Shown here: positions 8,575-17,751 of the stretch, in pieces | How the letters are laid out: every line of letters starts with the position of its first letter | How positions within the stretch are numbered: position 1 is the first letter of the stretch | Assembly: GCF_041200175.1 (NCBI RefSeq) | Contig: NZ_CP165727.1 | Span: 7,744,001 to 7,808,000, forward strand | From: Streptomyces sp. R33 | GTDB taxonomy: Bacteria > Actinomycetota > Actinomycetes > Streptomycetales > Streptomycetaceae | Reading direction: 5' to 3' | Length of the DNA: 64,000 nt | Position numbers and translations under genes: made by a program | Notes under the pieces: model-generated | Databases searched by the model: none | Told to the model about the DNA's origin: nothing | Seen by the model: only the letters and a program-made list of their open reading frames with translations

Positions 8575-11396
8575 CCGCGCACCCCTTCCGGCTGCCCGAC
8601 CGCGGCCGCATCCGGCGGGACCAGCCGCTCCGCTTCCGCTTCGACGGAGTGGACTACCAGGGCTACCTCGGAGACACCCTCGCCTCGGCGCTGCTCGCCC
8701 ACGGCGTCCACCAGGCCGGGAGCAGCATCCGACTCGGGCGCCCGCGCGGGATCTTCACCGCCGGGGTCGAGGAGCCGAACGCCGTCGTACAGATCGAGGA
8801 ACCCTTCCCCGAGCCGATGCTGCCCGCCACCACCGTCGAGCTGTACGACGGGCTCGTCGCGAGCAGCCTCCCCGGGCAGGGCCGGCTCGCCACCGCACCC
8901 GACCCCGCCCGCTACGACGCGGTCCACGCCCACTGCGACCTGCTGGTCGTCGGCGCGGGCCCGGCCGGCCTCGCCGCGGCGACGGCGGCCGCCCGCAGCG
9001 GGGCGCGCGTGATCCTCGCCGACGACCGGCCCGAGCCCGGCGGCAGCCTGCTCGGCACGGGCGAGCTGCCCGAGTGGGCCGCCGCGGCGGGCGCCGAGCT
9101 CGACGCGTCGCCCGAGGTCCGCGTACTGCTGCGCACCACCGTCTTCGGGCACTACGACGACAACCACGTGCTCGCCGTGGAGCGCCGCACCCACCACCTC
9201 GGCGCGCAGGCCCCCGCGCACGTCTCCCGCGAGCGGGTGTGGCGCATCCGTGCGCGCCGGGTCGTGCTCGCGACCGGCGCGCACGAACGCTCGCTCGCCT
9301 TCGCCGACAACGACCGCCCGGGCGTCATGCTCGCCGGGGCCGCCCGTACGTACCTGCACCGGTTCGGTGTCGTACCGGGCCGCCGCGCGGTCGTGTTCAC
9401 CACCAACGACAGCGCGTACGCCGCCGTACTCGACCTGGCCGCGGCGGGTGTCGCGATCGGCGCGGTGGCCGACGCCCGGCCCCGGCCGGGGGAGTGGGCG
9501 CGCCGTGCCGCCGAGGCCGGCATCGACGTGCTCGCCGGGCACGTGGTGACGGGCACCGCGGGCGCGCCCGGAGTCACCTCGGTGACGGTGTCCGGTCCTG
9601 GGGAAGCCTCCGCCGTCCGCGAGATCCCCGCTGACCTCCTGCTCGTGTCCGGCGGCTGGAACCCGGTCGTCCACCTGTTCAGCCAGGCCGGCGGGCGCCT
9701 GCGGTACGACGCCCTGCTCGGGACGTTCGTCCCGGACGGCTGCCGCCAGGCGGTGGAGGCCGCCGGCGGGGCACGCGGCGCGTTCGACCTCTCCCACTGC
9801 CTGGCCGAGGGCCGGGCCGCGGGAACCCGGGCCCTCGAAGCCGAGGGCTTCACCGCCACCGACGCGCTCCCGCTGCCGTCCGTCGCCGCACGGCCCCGGA
9901 CCCCCGCCCGGCACCTCTGGGTGGTCCCCGGCACGGACACCGCCCGCAGCTTCGTCGACCTCCAGCGCGATGTCACCGTCGACGACCTCGCCCGCGCGAC
10001 GGGCGCCGGCCTCCGCTCGGCGGAACACCTCAAGCGCTACACCACGGCGGGTACCGCGAACGACCAGGGCAAGACCTCGGGCGTGCTCGCGAGCGGAGTC
10101 GTCGCACACCTGCTGGGCGTCGACGTCGGCGAGCTGGGCACGACGACCTTCCGCGCCCCGTACGCCCCGGTCTCCTTCGCCGCGCTCGCCGGCCGCGACC
10201 GCGGCCCGCTGCACGACCCCGTACGCGTGACCGCCCTGCACGACCGGCACGTCGCGCACGGCGCCGAGTTCGAGAACGTCGGCCAGTGGAAACGGCCCTG
10301 GTACTACCCGCAGGCCGGCGAGGACAAGGCGGCGGCGGTACTGCGCGAATGCCGCGCCGCCCGCGAGGGCGTCGCCCTCATGGACGCCTCCACGCTCGGC
10401 AAGATCGACGTACAGGGGCCGGACGCCGGTGTCTTCCTGGACCGGCTCTACACCAACATCATGAGCACCCTGAAGACCGGCATGAGCCGCTACGGCGTCA
10501 TGTGCCGTCCGGACGGGATGGTCTTCGACGACGGCACCGCCATCCGCCTCGCCGACGACCGCTACCTCGTCACCACCACGACCGGCAACGCCGCGGCCGT
10601 ACTGGACTGGATGGAGGAATGGCTCCAGACGGAGTGGCCCGAACTGCGCGTGCACTGCACCTCGGTCACCGAACAGTGGGCCACCGTGGCCCTCGTCGGA
10701 CCGCGCTCCCGGGACGTCCTGCGCGGGCTCGCCCCCCGACTCGCCGTGGACGCGGCCGACTTCCCGTTCATGGCCTGGCGGGAGGCGGCCGTTGCCGGGA
10801 TCCCGGCCCGCGTGTGCCGGATCAGCTTCTCCGGTGAGCTGGCGTACGAGATCAACGTACTGCCGTGGCACGCCCCCGAGCTGTGGGAGGCGCTGTACGA
10901 AGCGGGCCGGCCGCTCGGCATCACCCCGTACGGCACCGAGACGATGCACGTCCTGCGCGCCGAGAAGGGCTACCCGATCGTCGGCCAGGACACCGACGGC
11001 ACCGTGACCCCGCACGACCTCGGCATGAGCTGGGTCGTGTCCCGCAAGAAGCCCGACTTCATCGGCAAGCGCTCGTACACCCGGCCCGACACCGCCCGGC
11101 CCGACCGCAAGCACCTCGTCGCACTGCTGCCGGACGACCCCGGCATCCTGCTGCCCGAAGGCACCCAACTGGTCGCCGCCGCCCTGCTGCCCGAACCGCC
11201 GGTGCCGATGCTCGGACACGTCACCTCCAGCTACCGCAGCGCGGCGCTCGGCCGGAGCTTCGCGCTCGCCCTGGTCAAGGGTGGCCGGGACCGCATCGGC
11301 GACCGGCTGTACGCACCCGTGGACGGCGGCCTCTTCCCGGTCACCGTCACCGGTCCCGTCCTCTACGACCCCGAGGGGGCACGCCGCGATGGCTGA
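8571..11396 (+). CDS. soxA: Sarcosine oxidase, alpha subunit
   Basis: A 941-residue large subunit. Domains in order: an N-terminal 2Fe-2S-ferredoxin-like fold without cluster cysteines (RPRGIFTAGVEEPNA, about residues 47-65), a pyridine-nucleotide-disulphide-oxidoreductase fold starting at GAGPAGLAAA (about 126), the SoxA linker region, and a C-terminal aminomethyltransferase-like folate domain from about residue 560. The domain ends with FSGELAYEINVL and the LRAEKGY motif. It holds NAD and the folate that accepts the methylene group from sarcosine. ATG at 8571 lies in the ATGA overlap with soxD. The last eight bases overlap soxG. Confidence 0.95.
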   Translation: MTAHPFRLPDRGRIRRDQPLRFRFDGVDYQGYLGDTLASALLAHGVHQAGSSIRLGRPRGIFTAGVEEPNAVVQIEEPFPEPMLPATTVELYDGLVASSLPGQGRLATAPDPARYDAVHAHCDLLVVGAGPAGLAAATAAARSGARVILADDRPEPGGSLLGTGELPEWAAAAGAELDASPEVRVLLRTTVFGHYDDNHVLAVERRTHHLGAQAPAHVSRERVWRIRARRVVLATGAHERSLAFADNDRPGVMLAGAARTYLHRFGVVPGRRAVVFTTNDSAYAAVLDLAAAGVAIGAVADARPRPGEWARRAAEAGIDVLAGHVVTGTAGAPGVTSVTVSGPGEASAVREIPADLLLVSGGWNPVVHLFSQAGGRLRYDALLGTFVPDGCRQAVEAAGGARGAFDLSHCLAEGRAAGTRALEAEGFTATDALPLPSVAARPRTPARHLWVVPGTDTARSFVDLQRDVTVDDLARATGAGLRSAEHLKRYTTAGTANDQGKTSGVLASGVVAHLLGVDVGELGTTTFRAPYAPVSFAALAGRDRGPLHDPVRVTALHDRHVAHGAEFENVGQWKRPWYYPQAGEDKAAAVLRECRAAREGVALMDASTLGKIDVQGPDAGVFLDRLYTNIMSTLKTGMSRYGVMCRPDGMVFDDGTAIRLADDRYLVTTTTGNAAAVLDWMEEWLQTEWPELRVHCTSVTEQWATVALVGPRSRDVLRGLAPRLAVDAADFPFMAWREAAVAGIPARVCRISFSGELAYEINVLPWHAPELWEALYEAGRPLGITPYGTETMHVLRAEKGYPIVGQDTDGTVTPHDLGMSWVVSRKKPDFIGKRSYTRPDTARPDRKHLVALLPDDPGILLPEGTQLVAAALLPEPPVPMLGHVTSSYRSAALGRSFALALVKGGRDRIGDRLYAPVDGGLFPVTVTGPVLYDPEGARRDG

Positions 11397-12018
11397 CACC
11401 GCCGCCCGCCGCGCCGGGCTGAGCCCGCTCGCGCCGTATGCCGAACGCTTCGCCACCGCCACCCGCGCCTCGGGCGGCGCCCTGCGGCTGGCGGAGCTCC
11501 CCTTCCTCGCCCAGGTCGACGTGCGGCTCGACCCCAAGGGGCCGGCGGCGGACGCCGTCGGGCTCGCGCTCGGACTCCCGCTGCCGCTGGAGCCCAACAC
11601 GGTCGCACACGGCGGGGAGTTCGCGGCGCTGTGGCTGGGCCCGGACGAATGGCTCGTCATCGGCCCGGCCGGAACCGGGACGCACCTCGAAGCCCGGCTG
11701 CGCGAGGCCGTGGGCGACCGGCACGCGGCGGTCGTCGACGTCTCGGCACAGCGCACCACCCTGCTGGTCGGCGGAGCCCGGGCCGCCGAACTCCTCGCGC
11801 ACGGCTGCTCCCTCGATCTGCACCCCCGCGCCTTCGGCGCCGGCCGCTGCGCCCAGACCACGCTGGCCCGGGCCCAGGTGGTGCTGGTCCCGCGTGAGGA
11901 ACACCGGCCCGGATTCCGGGTCCTGGTGCGTTCCTCGTTCGCCCGCTACCTCGCCGAATGGCTCCTCGACGCGGCATCGGAGTACCTCTGGAATTCGCCC
12001 GACTCGACCCCGGCCTGA
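11389..12018 (+). CDS. soxG: Sarcosine oxidase, gamma subunit
   Basis: A 209-residue subunit with SPLAPYAERFA near the start, the LGPDEWLVIGP signature and a T-protein-like fold ending in RSSFARYLAEWLLDA. In the tetramer it packs on the alpha subunit. It starts inside the end of soxA (eight-base overlap), as in other sox operons. No serine hydroxymethyltransferase, formyl-tetrahydrofolate hydrolase or serine dehydratase gene follows here, unlike many sox loci, so methylene-folate must be handled by genes elsewhere. Confidence 0.92.
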   Translation: MADTAARRAGLSPLAPYAERFATATRASGGALRLAELPFLAQVDVRLDPKGPAADAVGLALGLPLPLEPNTVAHGGEFAALWLGPDEWLVIGPAGTGTHLEARLREAVGDRHAAVVDVSAQRTTLLVGGARAAELLAHGCSLDLHPRAFGAGRCAQTTLARAQVVLVPREEHRPGFRVLVRSSFARYLAEWLLDAASEYLWNSPDSTPA

Positions 12019-12104
12019 GGGCTGCCCGCGCCAGCGTGGCACCGGTCGTGCGACCGGGAAACACGATGGTGCCCGGAACCAGCGGTACAGGCCGAGGAGA
12101 TGAT

Positions 12105-12923
12105 GTGCGCAGCTTGCTGTCGGCGTCGACGAACGAGCACGCAGAAACGTTTCACCCTCCACGGTGGGCGAGAGCCCGCCGGGCTGCGGCCACCGCCGGC
12201 CTCGGTGCGGCGGCCCTCGTGATGATCCTTCCGGCCGTCGCCGCCGCCGACGTGCTGCCGCCCCTGCCGCAGAACGCGGACGGCCTCGAGCAGACCTTCT
12301 CGCCCGCCTTCGACTACGACGGGGACGGCTGCTACGCCACCGCCGCCATCAGCAGCAGCGGCGCGCTGAACCCCGGCCTCAAGCCGGGCGGAGCGGTGAA
12401 CGGTCACTGCCGGGACCATGCGCAGCTGCAGAACTCCAACACGTACTCCCGCGAGAAGTGCAACAACGGCTGGTGCGCCGTCATGTACGCCGGCTACTGC
12501 GAGAAGGACCAGGCCACCCTCGGTCCCGCGGCCATCGGGCACCGCCGCGACTTCGAGCACGTGGTGGTCTGGATCAAGGACAACGAAGTCCAGTACGTGT
12601 CGACTTCGCAGCACAGCGGCTGGAAGTGGTACCCCCGCTCACAGGTCCGCTTCGACGGGACGCACGCCAAGGTCGTCTACCACAAGGACGGCGCCTCGAC
12701 CCACTTCTACCGCCTCGCCAACGGCAACGACGAGCCCGCGGAGAACCACACCGGCAACTGGTTCTACCCGCGCCTCGTCGGCTGGAACGGCTACCCGGCC
12801 GGGCTCCGCGACAAGCTGATGACGGCCGATTTCGGCTCCGCCACGATCAAGATCTCCGACGGCCGCTTCAACGACGCCCTGAACGCGGCCAAGCCCCCCA
12901 TCCCCTTCGACCCCTACGCGTAA
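12105..12923 (+). CDS. Secreted NPP1-family (necrosis-inducing-like) protein
   Basis: A 272-residue predicted exported protein. The N-terminus has RARRAAATAG followed by a hydrophobic stretch ending in PAVAAA-D, a Sec or Tat signal with cleavage near residue 46. The mature part contains GHRRDFEHVVVWI, a variant of the family heptapeptide GHRHDWE that binds the metal needed for membrane damage by plant-toxic NLPs. In this copy the fourth residue is Arg and the sixth is Phe, so toxicity cannot be assumed. Four cysteines are present (CYATA, CRDH, CNNGWC, GYCEK region). GTG at 12105 is chosen because GAGGAG precedes it; an in-frame ATG at 12066 lacks such a site. It ends seven bases from the converging CGNR gene. 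Confidence 0.85.
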   Translation: MRSLLSASTNEHAETFHPPRWARARRAAATAGLGAAALVMILPAVAAADVLPPLPQNADGLEQTFSPAFDYDGDGCYATAAISSSGALNPGLKPGGAVNGHCRDHAQLQNSNTYSREKCNNGWCAVMYAGYCEKDQATLGPAAIGHRRDFEHVVVWIKDNEVQYVSTSQHSGWKWYPRSQVRFDGTHAKVVYHKDGASTHFYRLANGNDEPAENHTGNWFYPRLVGWNGYPAGLRDKLMTADFGSATIKISDGRFNDALNAAKPPIPFDPYA

Positions 12924-12930
12924 CGCCCTG

Positions 12931-13464
12931 CTACGCCGGGTCCCCGCCGCCCCGGGCGGCGCGGTGCCGGCGTACCGCGTCGCGGTTGGCGCAGCGCTGG
13001 GTGCAGTAGCGCCGGCGTCCGGTACGGGAGGTGTCGGCGAAGACCGTGGCGCACTCGGCCACGGCACACCGCCCCAGCCTGTGCATGCCCCGCCCGGCCA
13101 GGTGCAGCGCCGTCCCGACGGAGATCAGCGAGAACAGCAGGGAGCCGAGCGGTTGCCGGTCGGGACGGTAGTGCAGGTGCCAGCCGTCGCCGGCGTGGTC
13201 GGTCAGCCGCGGATGGGCGGCGGCCGCCTCCAGCATCCGGTTGACCAGCTCGGCTCGCTCCGGCCCGTCGTCGGCGTCGACCACCTTCTCCCACGCGTCC
13301 AGCGCGGCCCCGACCCGGTCCAGGTCCTGCGCAGTGACCGGTCCTTCGAGGGTCAGCCCGGCTGCGCGGCAGCGGTCCGCGAGTTCCCCGGGGCTCGCCG
13401 GGCGCCGGTTGGCCAGGTCCGCAGCGAGGTTGACGGCGTCCTCGCCGTAAGGGTTGAGGTGCAC
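12931..13464 (-). CDS. CGNR zinc-finger regulator (ABATE family)
   Basis: A 177-residue protein starting with HLNPYGEDAVNLAADLAN, the usual opening of the ABATE domain (residues 1 to about 125). It ends in a zinc finger with CAVAEC and RRYCTQRCANRDAVRRHR; here CANR replaces the canonical CGNR. Such proteins are thought to be ligand-binding transcription factors. The gene starts with GTG, and on the minus strand TGTAAT lies about seven bases upstream, which would give a leaderless message. It is divergent from a GNAT gene with only 26 bases between the starts. These hold an inverted repeat that probably serves as its own operator. Confidence 0.88.
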   Translation of the reverse strand: MHLNPYGEDAVNLAADLANRRPASPGELADRCRAAGLTLEGPVTAQDLDRVGAALDAWEKVVDADDGPERAELVNRMLEAAAAHPRLTDHAGDGWHLHYRPDRQPLGSLLFSLISVGTALHLAGRGMHRLGRCAVAECATVFADTSRTGRRRYCTQRCANRDAVRRHRAARGGGDPA

Positions 13465-13486
13465 CAGACCATTACACCAGTCTGGT
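13463..13486. promoter_or_regulatory. Inverted repeat between divergent CGNR and GNAT genes
   Basis: ACCAGA (13463-13468) and TCTGGT (13481-13486) form a 6+6 inverted repeat with a 12-base centre that contains the likely -10 of the minus-strand gene. The site overlaps the first codon of the CGNR gene and ends four bases before the GNAT start, so one bound dimer could control both. Confidence 0.5.
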
Positions 13487-13490
13487 CGGC

Positions 13491-13970
13491 ATGACGGACC
13501 ACACGGGAGTACGGCAGGCGACGAACGCCGATGTCACGGAACTCGTCCGGCTGCGGGCGCTGTTGTTCGACAGCCTGGGCGGCGCGTTCTTCAACCCCGC
13601 GTCGCCCGAGGCGGATTGGCGCAGCGCGCTGGCCGTGGTGCTGAAGGAACAGCTGACGGCGGACTCCGTACGGATCCTCGTCGTGGACGGCGACCACGGC
13701 CTCGCCGCATGCGGCATCGGCACCGTCGAGCAGCGGCTGCCCGGACCGCACCTGTGCAACGGCCGGGTCGGGCAGGTGATCGGCGTGGTCACCGACCCGG
13801 CCCACCGGCGGCGCGGGCACAGCCGGGCGATCATGGGGGCCCTGCTCGACTGGTTCCGGGAACGCGAGGCCGCGCGCGTGGACCTGTACGCCTCCGCCCA
13901 GGGCGAACCGCTCTACCGCGCGCTCGGCTTCGACGACCATCCCGACCCCGCCCTGTGCCGGCGTCCGTGA
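13491..13970 (+). CDS. GNAT-family N-acetyltransferase
   Basis: A 159-residue single-domain acetyltransferase. VGQVIGVVTDPAHRRRGHSRAIM is the strand beta4/motif A region that holds the acetyl-CoA pyrophosphate (RRRGHS). It is followed by LYASAQGEPLYRALGF, the usual closing motif in which the tyrosine acts as general acid in many relatives. The substrate is not predictable. It shares a 26-base divergent promoter region with the CGNR gene, so the two may form a sensor and detoxifier pair. Confidence 0.85.
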   Translation: MTDHTGVRQATNADVTELVRLRALLFDSLGGAFFNPASPEADWRSALAVVLKEQLTADSVRILVVDGDHGLAACGIGTVEQRLPGPHLCNGRVGQVIGVVTDPAHRRRGHSRAIMGALLDWFREREAARVDLYASAQGEPLYRALGFDDHPDPALCRRP

Positions 13971-14055
13971 CGGCGGTACCGCAGGACGCGGCTGCGGGCT
14001 CGCCCGGGACGGGCGGGTGCCGACGTGCGGGAGCGTGTGGAGGGAACATGGTCGG

Positions 14056-16275
14056 GTGCGAAACCTTCCAGGGCGTGACCAGGGTGCCGAGGGTGGCGAA
14101 GGTGGCGAAAGGGCCCAGCGGGCCGCGGGGCCCGAAGGGGCCGCCCAGCGGGTGCTGGGGGAGGCGCTGCTCGACGCCTGCAGTGACGCCGGGGCGTCCA
14201 TCGGCATGCTCTACCTGCCCGATCCCGCCCGGCGCGTCCTGCACCTGGCGATGGCAGCCGGGGTGTCCCGCGAGTTCGCGCTGCCCTGGTCGCGCGTCGG
14301 GCTGGACGATCCCGTCCCCGTGGCCGACGCCGTCCGCGACGGCCGGCTCGTCTGGCTCGGCGGTCAGGAGGAGACGGCCCGCCGCTACCCGCGCCTCGGC
14401 CTGGTCCTCCCGTACGACTTCGCCCTGGTCGCCGCCCCGCTCCCGGCCCAGGCCGCCGACCGGGGAGGGCCCACGGGGGCCGGACTCGTACTGCTGTGGC
14501 CCGGCTCCCACGGACCCCGCCTGACCGACGCGGAACGCCGGTCCGTGGAGACGTCCTGCCACCGGCTCGCGCACATCATGGGACAGGCCGCCGAAGACGG
14601 CCGCCCGATCCGGCCCCCGGCGCAGCCCGTCACACTGCGGCCGCTTCCCCCGCCCACACCCGGACCGGTCGAGGCCGCCGCCGCCCTGGCCTTCGTCCGC
14701 AGGCTGCCCGGCGGCAACTGCGCACTCGACCTGAACGGCACGATCACCTTCATCACCCCCGAGGCCGCGGAGATGCTCGGCGCACCCGTCTCCCAGCTGC
14801 GCGGAGCCCTGCCCTGGGAGGCCCTTCCCTGGATGGACAACCCGACCATCGAGGACCACTACCGGGCCACCGTGATCAGCCGGATGCCCCGCAGCTTCAC
14901 CGCCGCGCCCCCGATCGGCCGGTACCTGCGGTTCGACCTCTACCCCGACGACACCGGGATCAGCGTCCGCATCAGGCAGGTCGCCGACCAGCCCGCCCCG
15001 CCGCCCGCCCCGCCGACTGCCGCATCCGCGGAGCCGTCCCCCAGCCGGGCCACCGCCCTCTACCAGCTCATGCACCTGGCAGCCACCCTCACCGAGGCCG
15101 CCCACGCCCAGGACGTGGTCGACCAGGCCGCCGACCAGCTCGTTCCCGCACTCGGAGCCCAGGCCATGGCCCTCCTGGTGGCGGAGGAACAGCGCCTGCG
15201 CATGGTCGGGCACCGCGGCTACCCGGCCGAGCTCATGGCCCGCTACGACGGCATGCCCCTCAGCCTCGACACCGCCACCACCCATGGCCTGCGTACGGGC
15301 AACCCGCTGTTCTTCGGCGACGAGAGCGAGCTCCTGGCCGCCTTTCCGGCCATCGTGGTCGCGGACGGTATGGCCGCCTGGGCCTTTCTGCCCCTGATCG
15401 CCTCCAAGCGCCCCATCGGCACCCTCGTCCTCGCCTACGCCCGCCCCCGCACCTTCGCCCCCGGCGAACGGGCCGTCCTCACCTCCATCGCCGGACTCAT
15501 CGCCCAGGCCCTGGACCGCGCCCGCCTCTACGACTCCACCCACCAGCTCGCCCACAGCCTGCAGACCGGCCTGCTGCCCCACGCCCTGCCCCGCATCCCG
15601 CACCTCGAAGTGACCGCCCGCTACCTGCCCGCGGCACACGGTCTCGACATCGGCGGCGACTTCTACGACCTCATCCGCATCGACGACACCACGGTCGCCG
15701 CCGCCATCGGCGACGTCCAGGGCCACAACGTGAACGCCGCCGCACTCATGGGCCAGGTCCGCGCGGCCGTCCACGCCACCGCCGGCGCACCGCCCGCAGA
15801 GGTCCTCGCCCGCACCAACCGGCTCCTGACCGACCTCGAACCGGGGCTTTTCACCAGCTGCGTGTACGCCCACATCGACCTGGCGGCCCGGACCGCCCAC
15901 CTGGCCACCGCCGGCCACCCGCCGCCCCTGCTGCGCCACGCCGACGGCCCGACCCGGATGCTCCACCTGCCGCCGGGCCTGCTCCTGGGCATCGACCCCG
16001 ACGCCTCGTACACGGCGGTCGAGATCCCCTTCACCCCCGGCACCCTCCTCACCCTCTACACCGACGGCCTGGTCGAGGTCCCCGGTGAAGACCTCGAGGA
16101 GGCCATCTCCGCGGTCGCCGCCCGCATCACCGCAACCGCCGTGGACGCCCCCCTGGACGACCTGGCGGACGACCTCATCGACCACGCCCGCAGCGGCGCC
16201 CCCCGCACCGATGACACCGCCCTCCTCCTCCTGCGCTCCCGGACCCGGCCCCCGGCTCAGGGGAACGGCACGTAG
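14056..16275 (+). CDS. GAF-PAS-GAF-SpoIIE serine/threonine phosphatase
   Basis: A protein of about 739 residues without membrane segments. The order is GAF (about 40-165), a PAS-like domain (about 215-305), a Pro/Ala linker, a second GAF (about 330-490) and a C-terminal SpoIIE/RsbU-type PP2C domain (about 510-735). The phosphatase has DIGGDFYD (about 531), GDVQGHN (about 552) and LYTDGL (about 669), which supply the metal-binding aspartates. Such streptomycete proteins dephosphorylate anti-anti-sigma factors in response to signals bound by GAF/PAS. The start is uncertain: GTG 14056 follows GGAGGGA at 14037-14043 by 12 bases, GTG 14017 is also in frame, and ATG 14048 is in another frame. The first 30 residues are Gly/Glu-rich low-complexity sequence. 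Confidence 0.85.
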   Translation: MRNLPGRDQGAEGGEGGERAQRAAGPEGAAQRVLGEALLDACSDAGASIGMLYLPDPARRVLHLAMAAGVSREFALPWSRVGLDDPVPVADAVRDGRLVWLGGQEETARRYPRLGLVLPYDFALVAAPLPAQAADRGGPTGAGLVLLWPGSHGPRLTDAERRSVETSCHRLAHIMGQAAEDGRPIRPPAQPVTLRPLPPPTPGPVEAAAALAFVRRLPGGNCALDLNGTITFITPEAAEMLGAPVSQLRGALPWEALPWMDNPTIEDHYRATVISRMPRSFTAAPPIGRYLRFDLYPDDTGISVRIRQVADQPAPPPAPPTAASAEPSPSRATALYQLMHLAATLTEAAHAQDVVDQAADQLVPALGAQAMALLVAEEQRLRMVGHRGYPAELMARYDGMPLSLDTATTHGLRTGNPLFFGDESELLAAFPAIVVADGMAAWAFLPLIASKRPIGTLVLAYARPRTFAPGERAVLTSIAGLIAQALDRARLYDSTHQLAHSLQTGLLPHALPRIPHLEVTARYLPAAHGLDIGGDFYDLIRIDDTTVAAAIGDVQGHNVNAAALMGQVRAAVHATAGAPPAEVLARTNRLLTDLEPGLFTSCVYAHIDLAARTAHLATAGHPPPLLRHADGPTRMLHLPPGLLLGIDPDASYTAVEIPFTPGTLLTLYTDGLVEVPGEDLEEAISAVAARITATAVDAPLDDLADDLIDHARSGAPRTDDTALLLLRSRTRPPAQGNGT

Positions 16276-16352
16276 GTCTGTCCGTTCAGGTGGAGGTAGC
16301 CGTCCTGCCCGACGTACCACTCGTACGTCGTGGGCGGGCCTGTCCCGGTGTG
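16257..16352 (-). pseudogene. C-terminal remnant of a gene cut by the IS256-type insertion
   Basis: Minus-strand reading from the IS edge gives a stretch ending in EWYVGQDGYLHLNGQTYVPFP and then TGA at 16257-16259. Its composition looks like real protein and not a shadow. It converges on the phosphatase gene with a 19-base overlap. Rejoining the two IS flanks at the duplicated target keeps this frame open for about 30 further codons, but I see no start codon and no matching N-terminus. The next minus gene (17812-18339) ends in a different frame. Either the 5' part was lost or the stretch is not coding. Confidence 0.4.
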
Positions 16353-16353
16353 G
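16345..16353. repeat. Target-site duplication, left copy
   Basis: CCGGTGTGG at 16345-16353 is repeated exactly at 17752-17760 on the other side of the IS element. Its 8-9 bases fit the duplication length of the IS256 family. Confidence 0.85.
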
Positions 16354-17751
16354 GGGCGTGTCAGCGATCTTGTGTAAGTCGGTTGGTGTCATTGGATGCT
16401 GAGCCGGTCCTCGAAGAAGAGTGAGAACTGGTTCAGCGCTTCCTTCCAGTGTGGGGCGACGTGGTTGGCATCGCGCGCTTTGGGGTTGATCTGCTCGCGG
16501 ACTGCGAGGTAGAGGACCTTCAACGCTGCCTGTTCCGAGGGGAAATGGCCGCGGTTGCGGGTGGCTTTGCGGAGCCGCGAGTTGATCGATTCGACCATGT
16601 TCGTGGAGTAGACCACCGTCCTTATGGCCGGTGGGAACGCCAGGTAGGGAGTGAACTCCGGCCAGGCCGACCGCCAGGTCCGCACGATCGCCGGGTAGCG
16701 TTCGCCCAGGTCAGAGGCCTCGAACGCGTCAAGGGCCTGTTCGGCGGCCGTCTCGGTCGGCGCTGTGTAGATCGCTCTCAGAGCCGGCACCAGCTTCGGG
16801 TGGTCCCGCACGGACGACAGTCTGAGCGAGGCCCTGGTCAGGTGAATCACGCACGTCTGGACCGTGGCCTTGGGCCAGGTCGCGGTGACGGCGTCGGGCA
16901 GGCCCTTCAGACCATCGCAGACGACGATGCACACGTCCTCGATACCCCGGTTCCGCAGTTCCGACAGCACCGCCATCCACGTGGTCGCGCCTTCACCCTC
17001 GGCTCCAACCCACAAGCCGAGGACGTCTTTGCGGCCGTCCATGTCGACGCCGACGGCCAGGTAAACCGGCTTCGATGTCACCGAGCCAGAACGGATCTTC
17101 ACCCACAATGCGTCGATGTAGATGATCGGCCAGACCGCGTCGAGGGGCCGGTTCTGCCAGGTCACGAGCTCGTCGATCACGGCGTCGGTGACCTTGCTGA
17201 TCAGGTCTGGGCTGACCTCGACTCCGTAGATCTGGGCGAGGTGGGAGCGGATGTCGCGCACGCTCATCCCGCGCGCGTAGAGCGAGAGGATCCGGTCGTT
17301 GAATCCCGCCAGCCGGCGGGCGTTCTTCGGGACCAGACGCGGCTCGAACTCACCGTTGCGGTCTCTGGGCACCGCCAAAGTGACGGCGCCGGCATCGGTC
17401 AGGACCCTCTTGGGCGACGTCCCGTTCCGGGAGTTTCCAGAGCCGTGACCTGCGGAATCTCCGCGTTCGTAGCCGAGGTGTTCACTCATCTCGGCTTCCA
17501 GAGCCCGCTCCAGAACAGCCTTGGTGATCTCCGTCAGGAGCCCGCCCTCGCCGAGCAGGGCCGCTCCCGAGGAGTCAGCTTTGTCGAGCAGCCGCTCGAC
17601 CACCTCGTCGACCGTCTTGTCGCCGGCCACGGACGCGGCCGCTTCGTCTTTGTCTGCCATGACTCGTCCGATCCGCCTGGCCCACAGGCCCGAGGCCGAG
17701 CCCCGGGCCAGGCTTCCACATCACGGACTTACACGATCTTTCAGACACGCT
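16353..17751 (-). mobile_element. IS256-family insertion sequence, complete
   Basis: About 1.4 kb with imperfect terminal inverted repeats. GCGTGTC...GTGTAAGTC at the left (16356-16380) matches the complement of the right end (17726-17750) at 19 of 25 positions, with the outer seven and inner nine bases identical. It holds one intact transposase and is bounded by the 8-9 base duplication CCGGTGTGG. Exact outer borders are uncertain by one or two bases. The intact gene and exact duplication indicate a recent insertion. Confidence 0.9.
16389..17660 (-). CDS. IS256-family transposase
   Basis: A 423-residue mutator-type transposase. The N-terminal region carries HLGYERGD and GNSRNGTSPKRVLT, typical of the family. 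The catalytic triad is visible as Asp183 in YIDALWVKIR, Asp249 in VCDGLKGLPDA and Glu357 in NMVESINSRLRK. The C(2)H-like CVIHLTRASLR segment between the second Asp and the Glu is also conserved. Length is normal, with no frameshift, so it is probably functional. It starts at ATG 17660, close to the right inverted repeat, and ends 9 bases after the left repeat. Confidence 0.97.
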   Translation of the reverse strand: MADKDEAAASVAGDKTVDEVVERLLDKADSSGAALLGEGGLLTEITKAVLERALEAEMSEHLGYERGDSAGHGSGNSRNGTSPKRVLTDAGAVTLAVPRDRNGEFEPRLVPKNARRLAGFNDRILSLYARGMSVRDIRSHLAQIYGVEVSPDLISKVTDAVIDELVTWQNRPLDAVWPIIYIDALWVKIRSGSVTSKPVYLAVGVDMDGRKDVLGLWVGAEGEGATTWMAVLSELRNRGIEDVCIVVCDGLKGLPDAVTATWPKATVQTCVIHLTRASLRLSSVRDHPKLVPALRAIYTAPTETAAEQALDAFEASDLGERYPAIVRTWRSAWPEFTPYLAFPPAIRTVVYSTNMVESINSRLRKATRNRGHFPSEQAALKVLYLAVREQINPKARDANHVAPHWKEALNQFSLFFEDRLSIQ

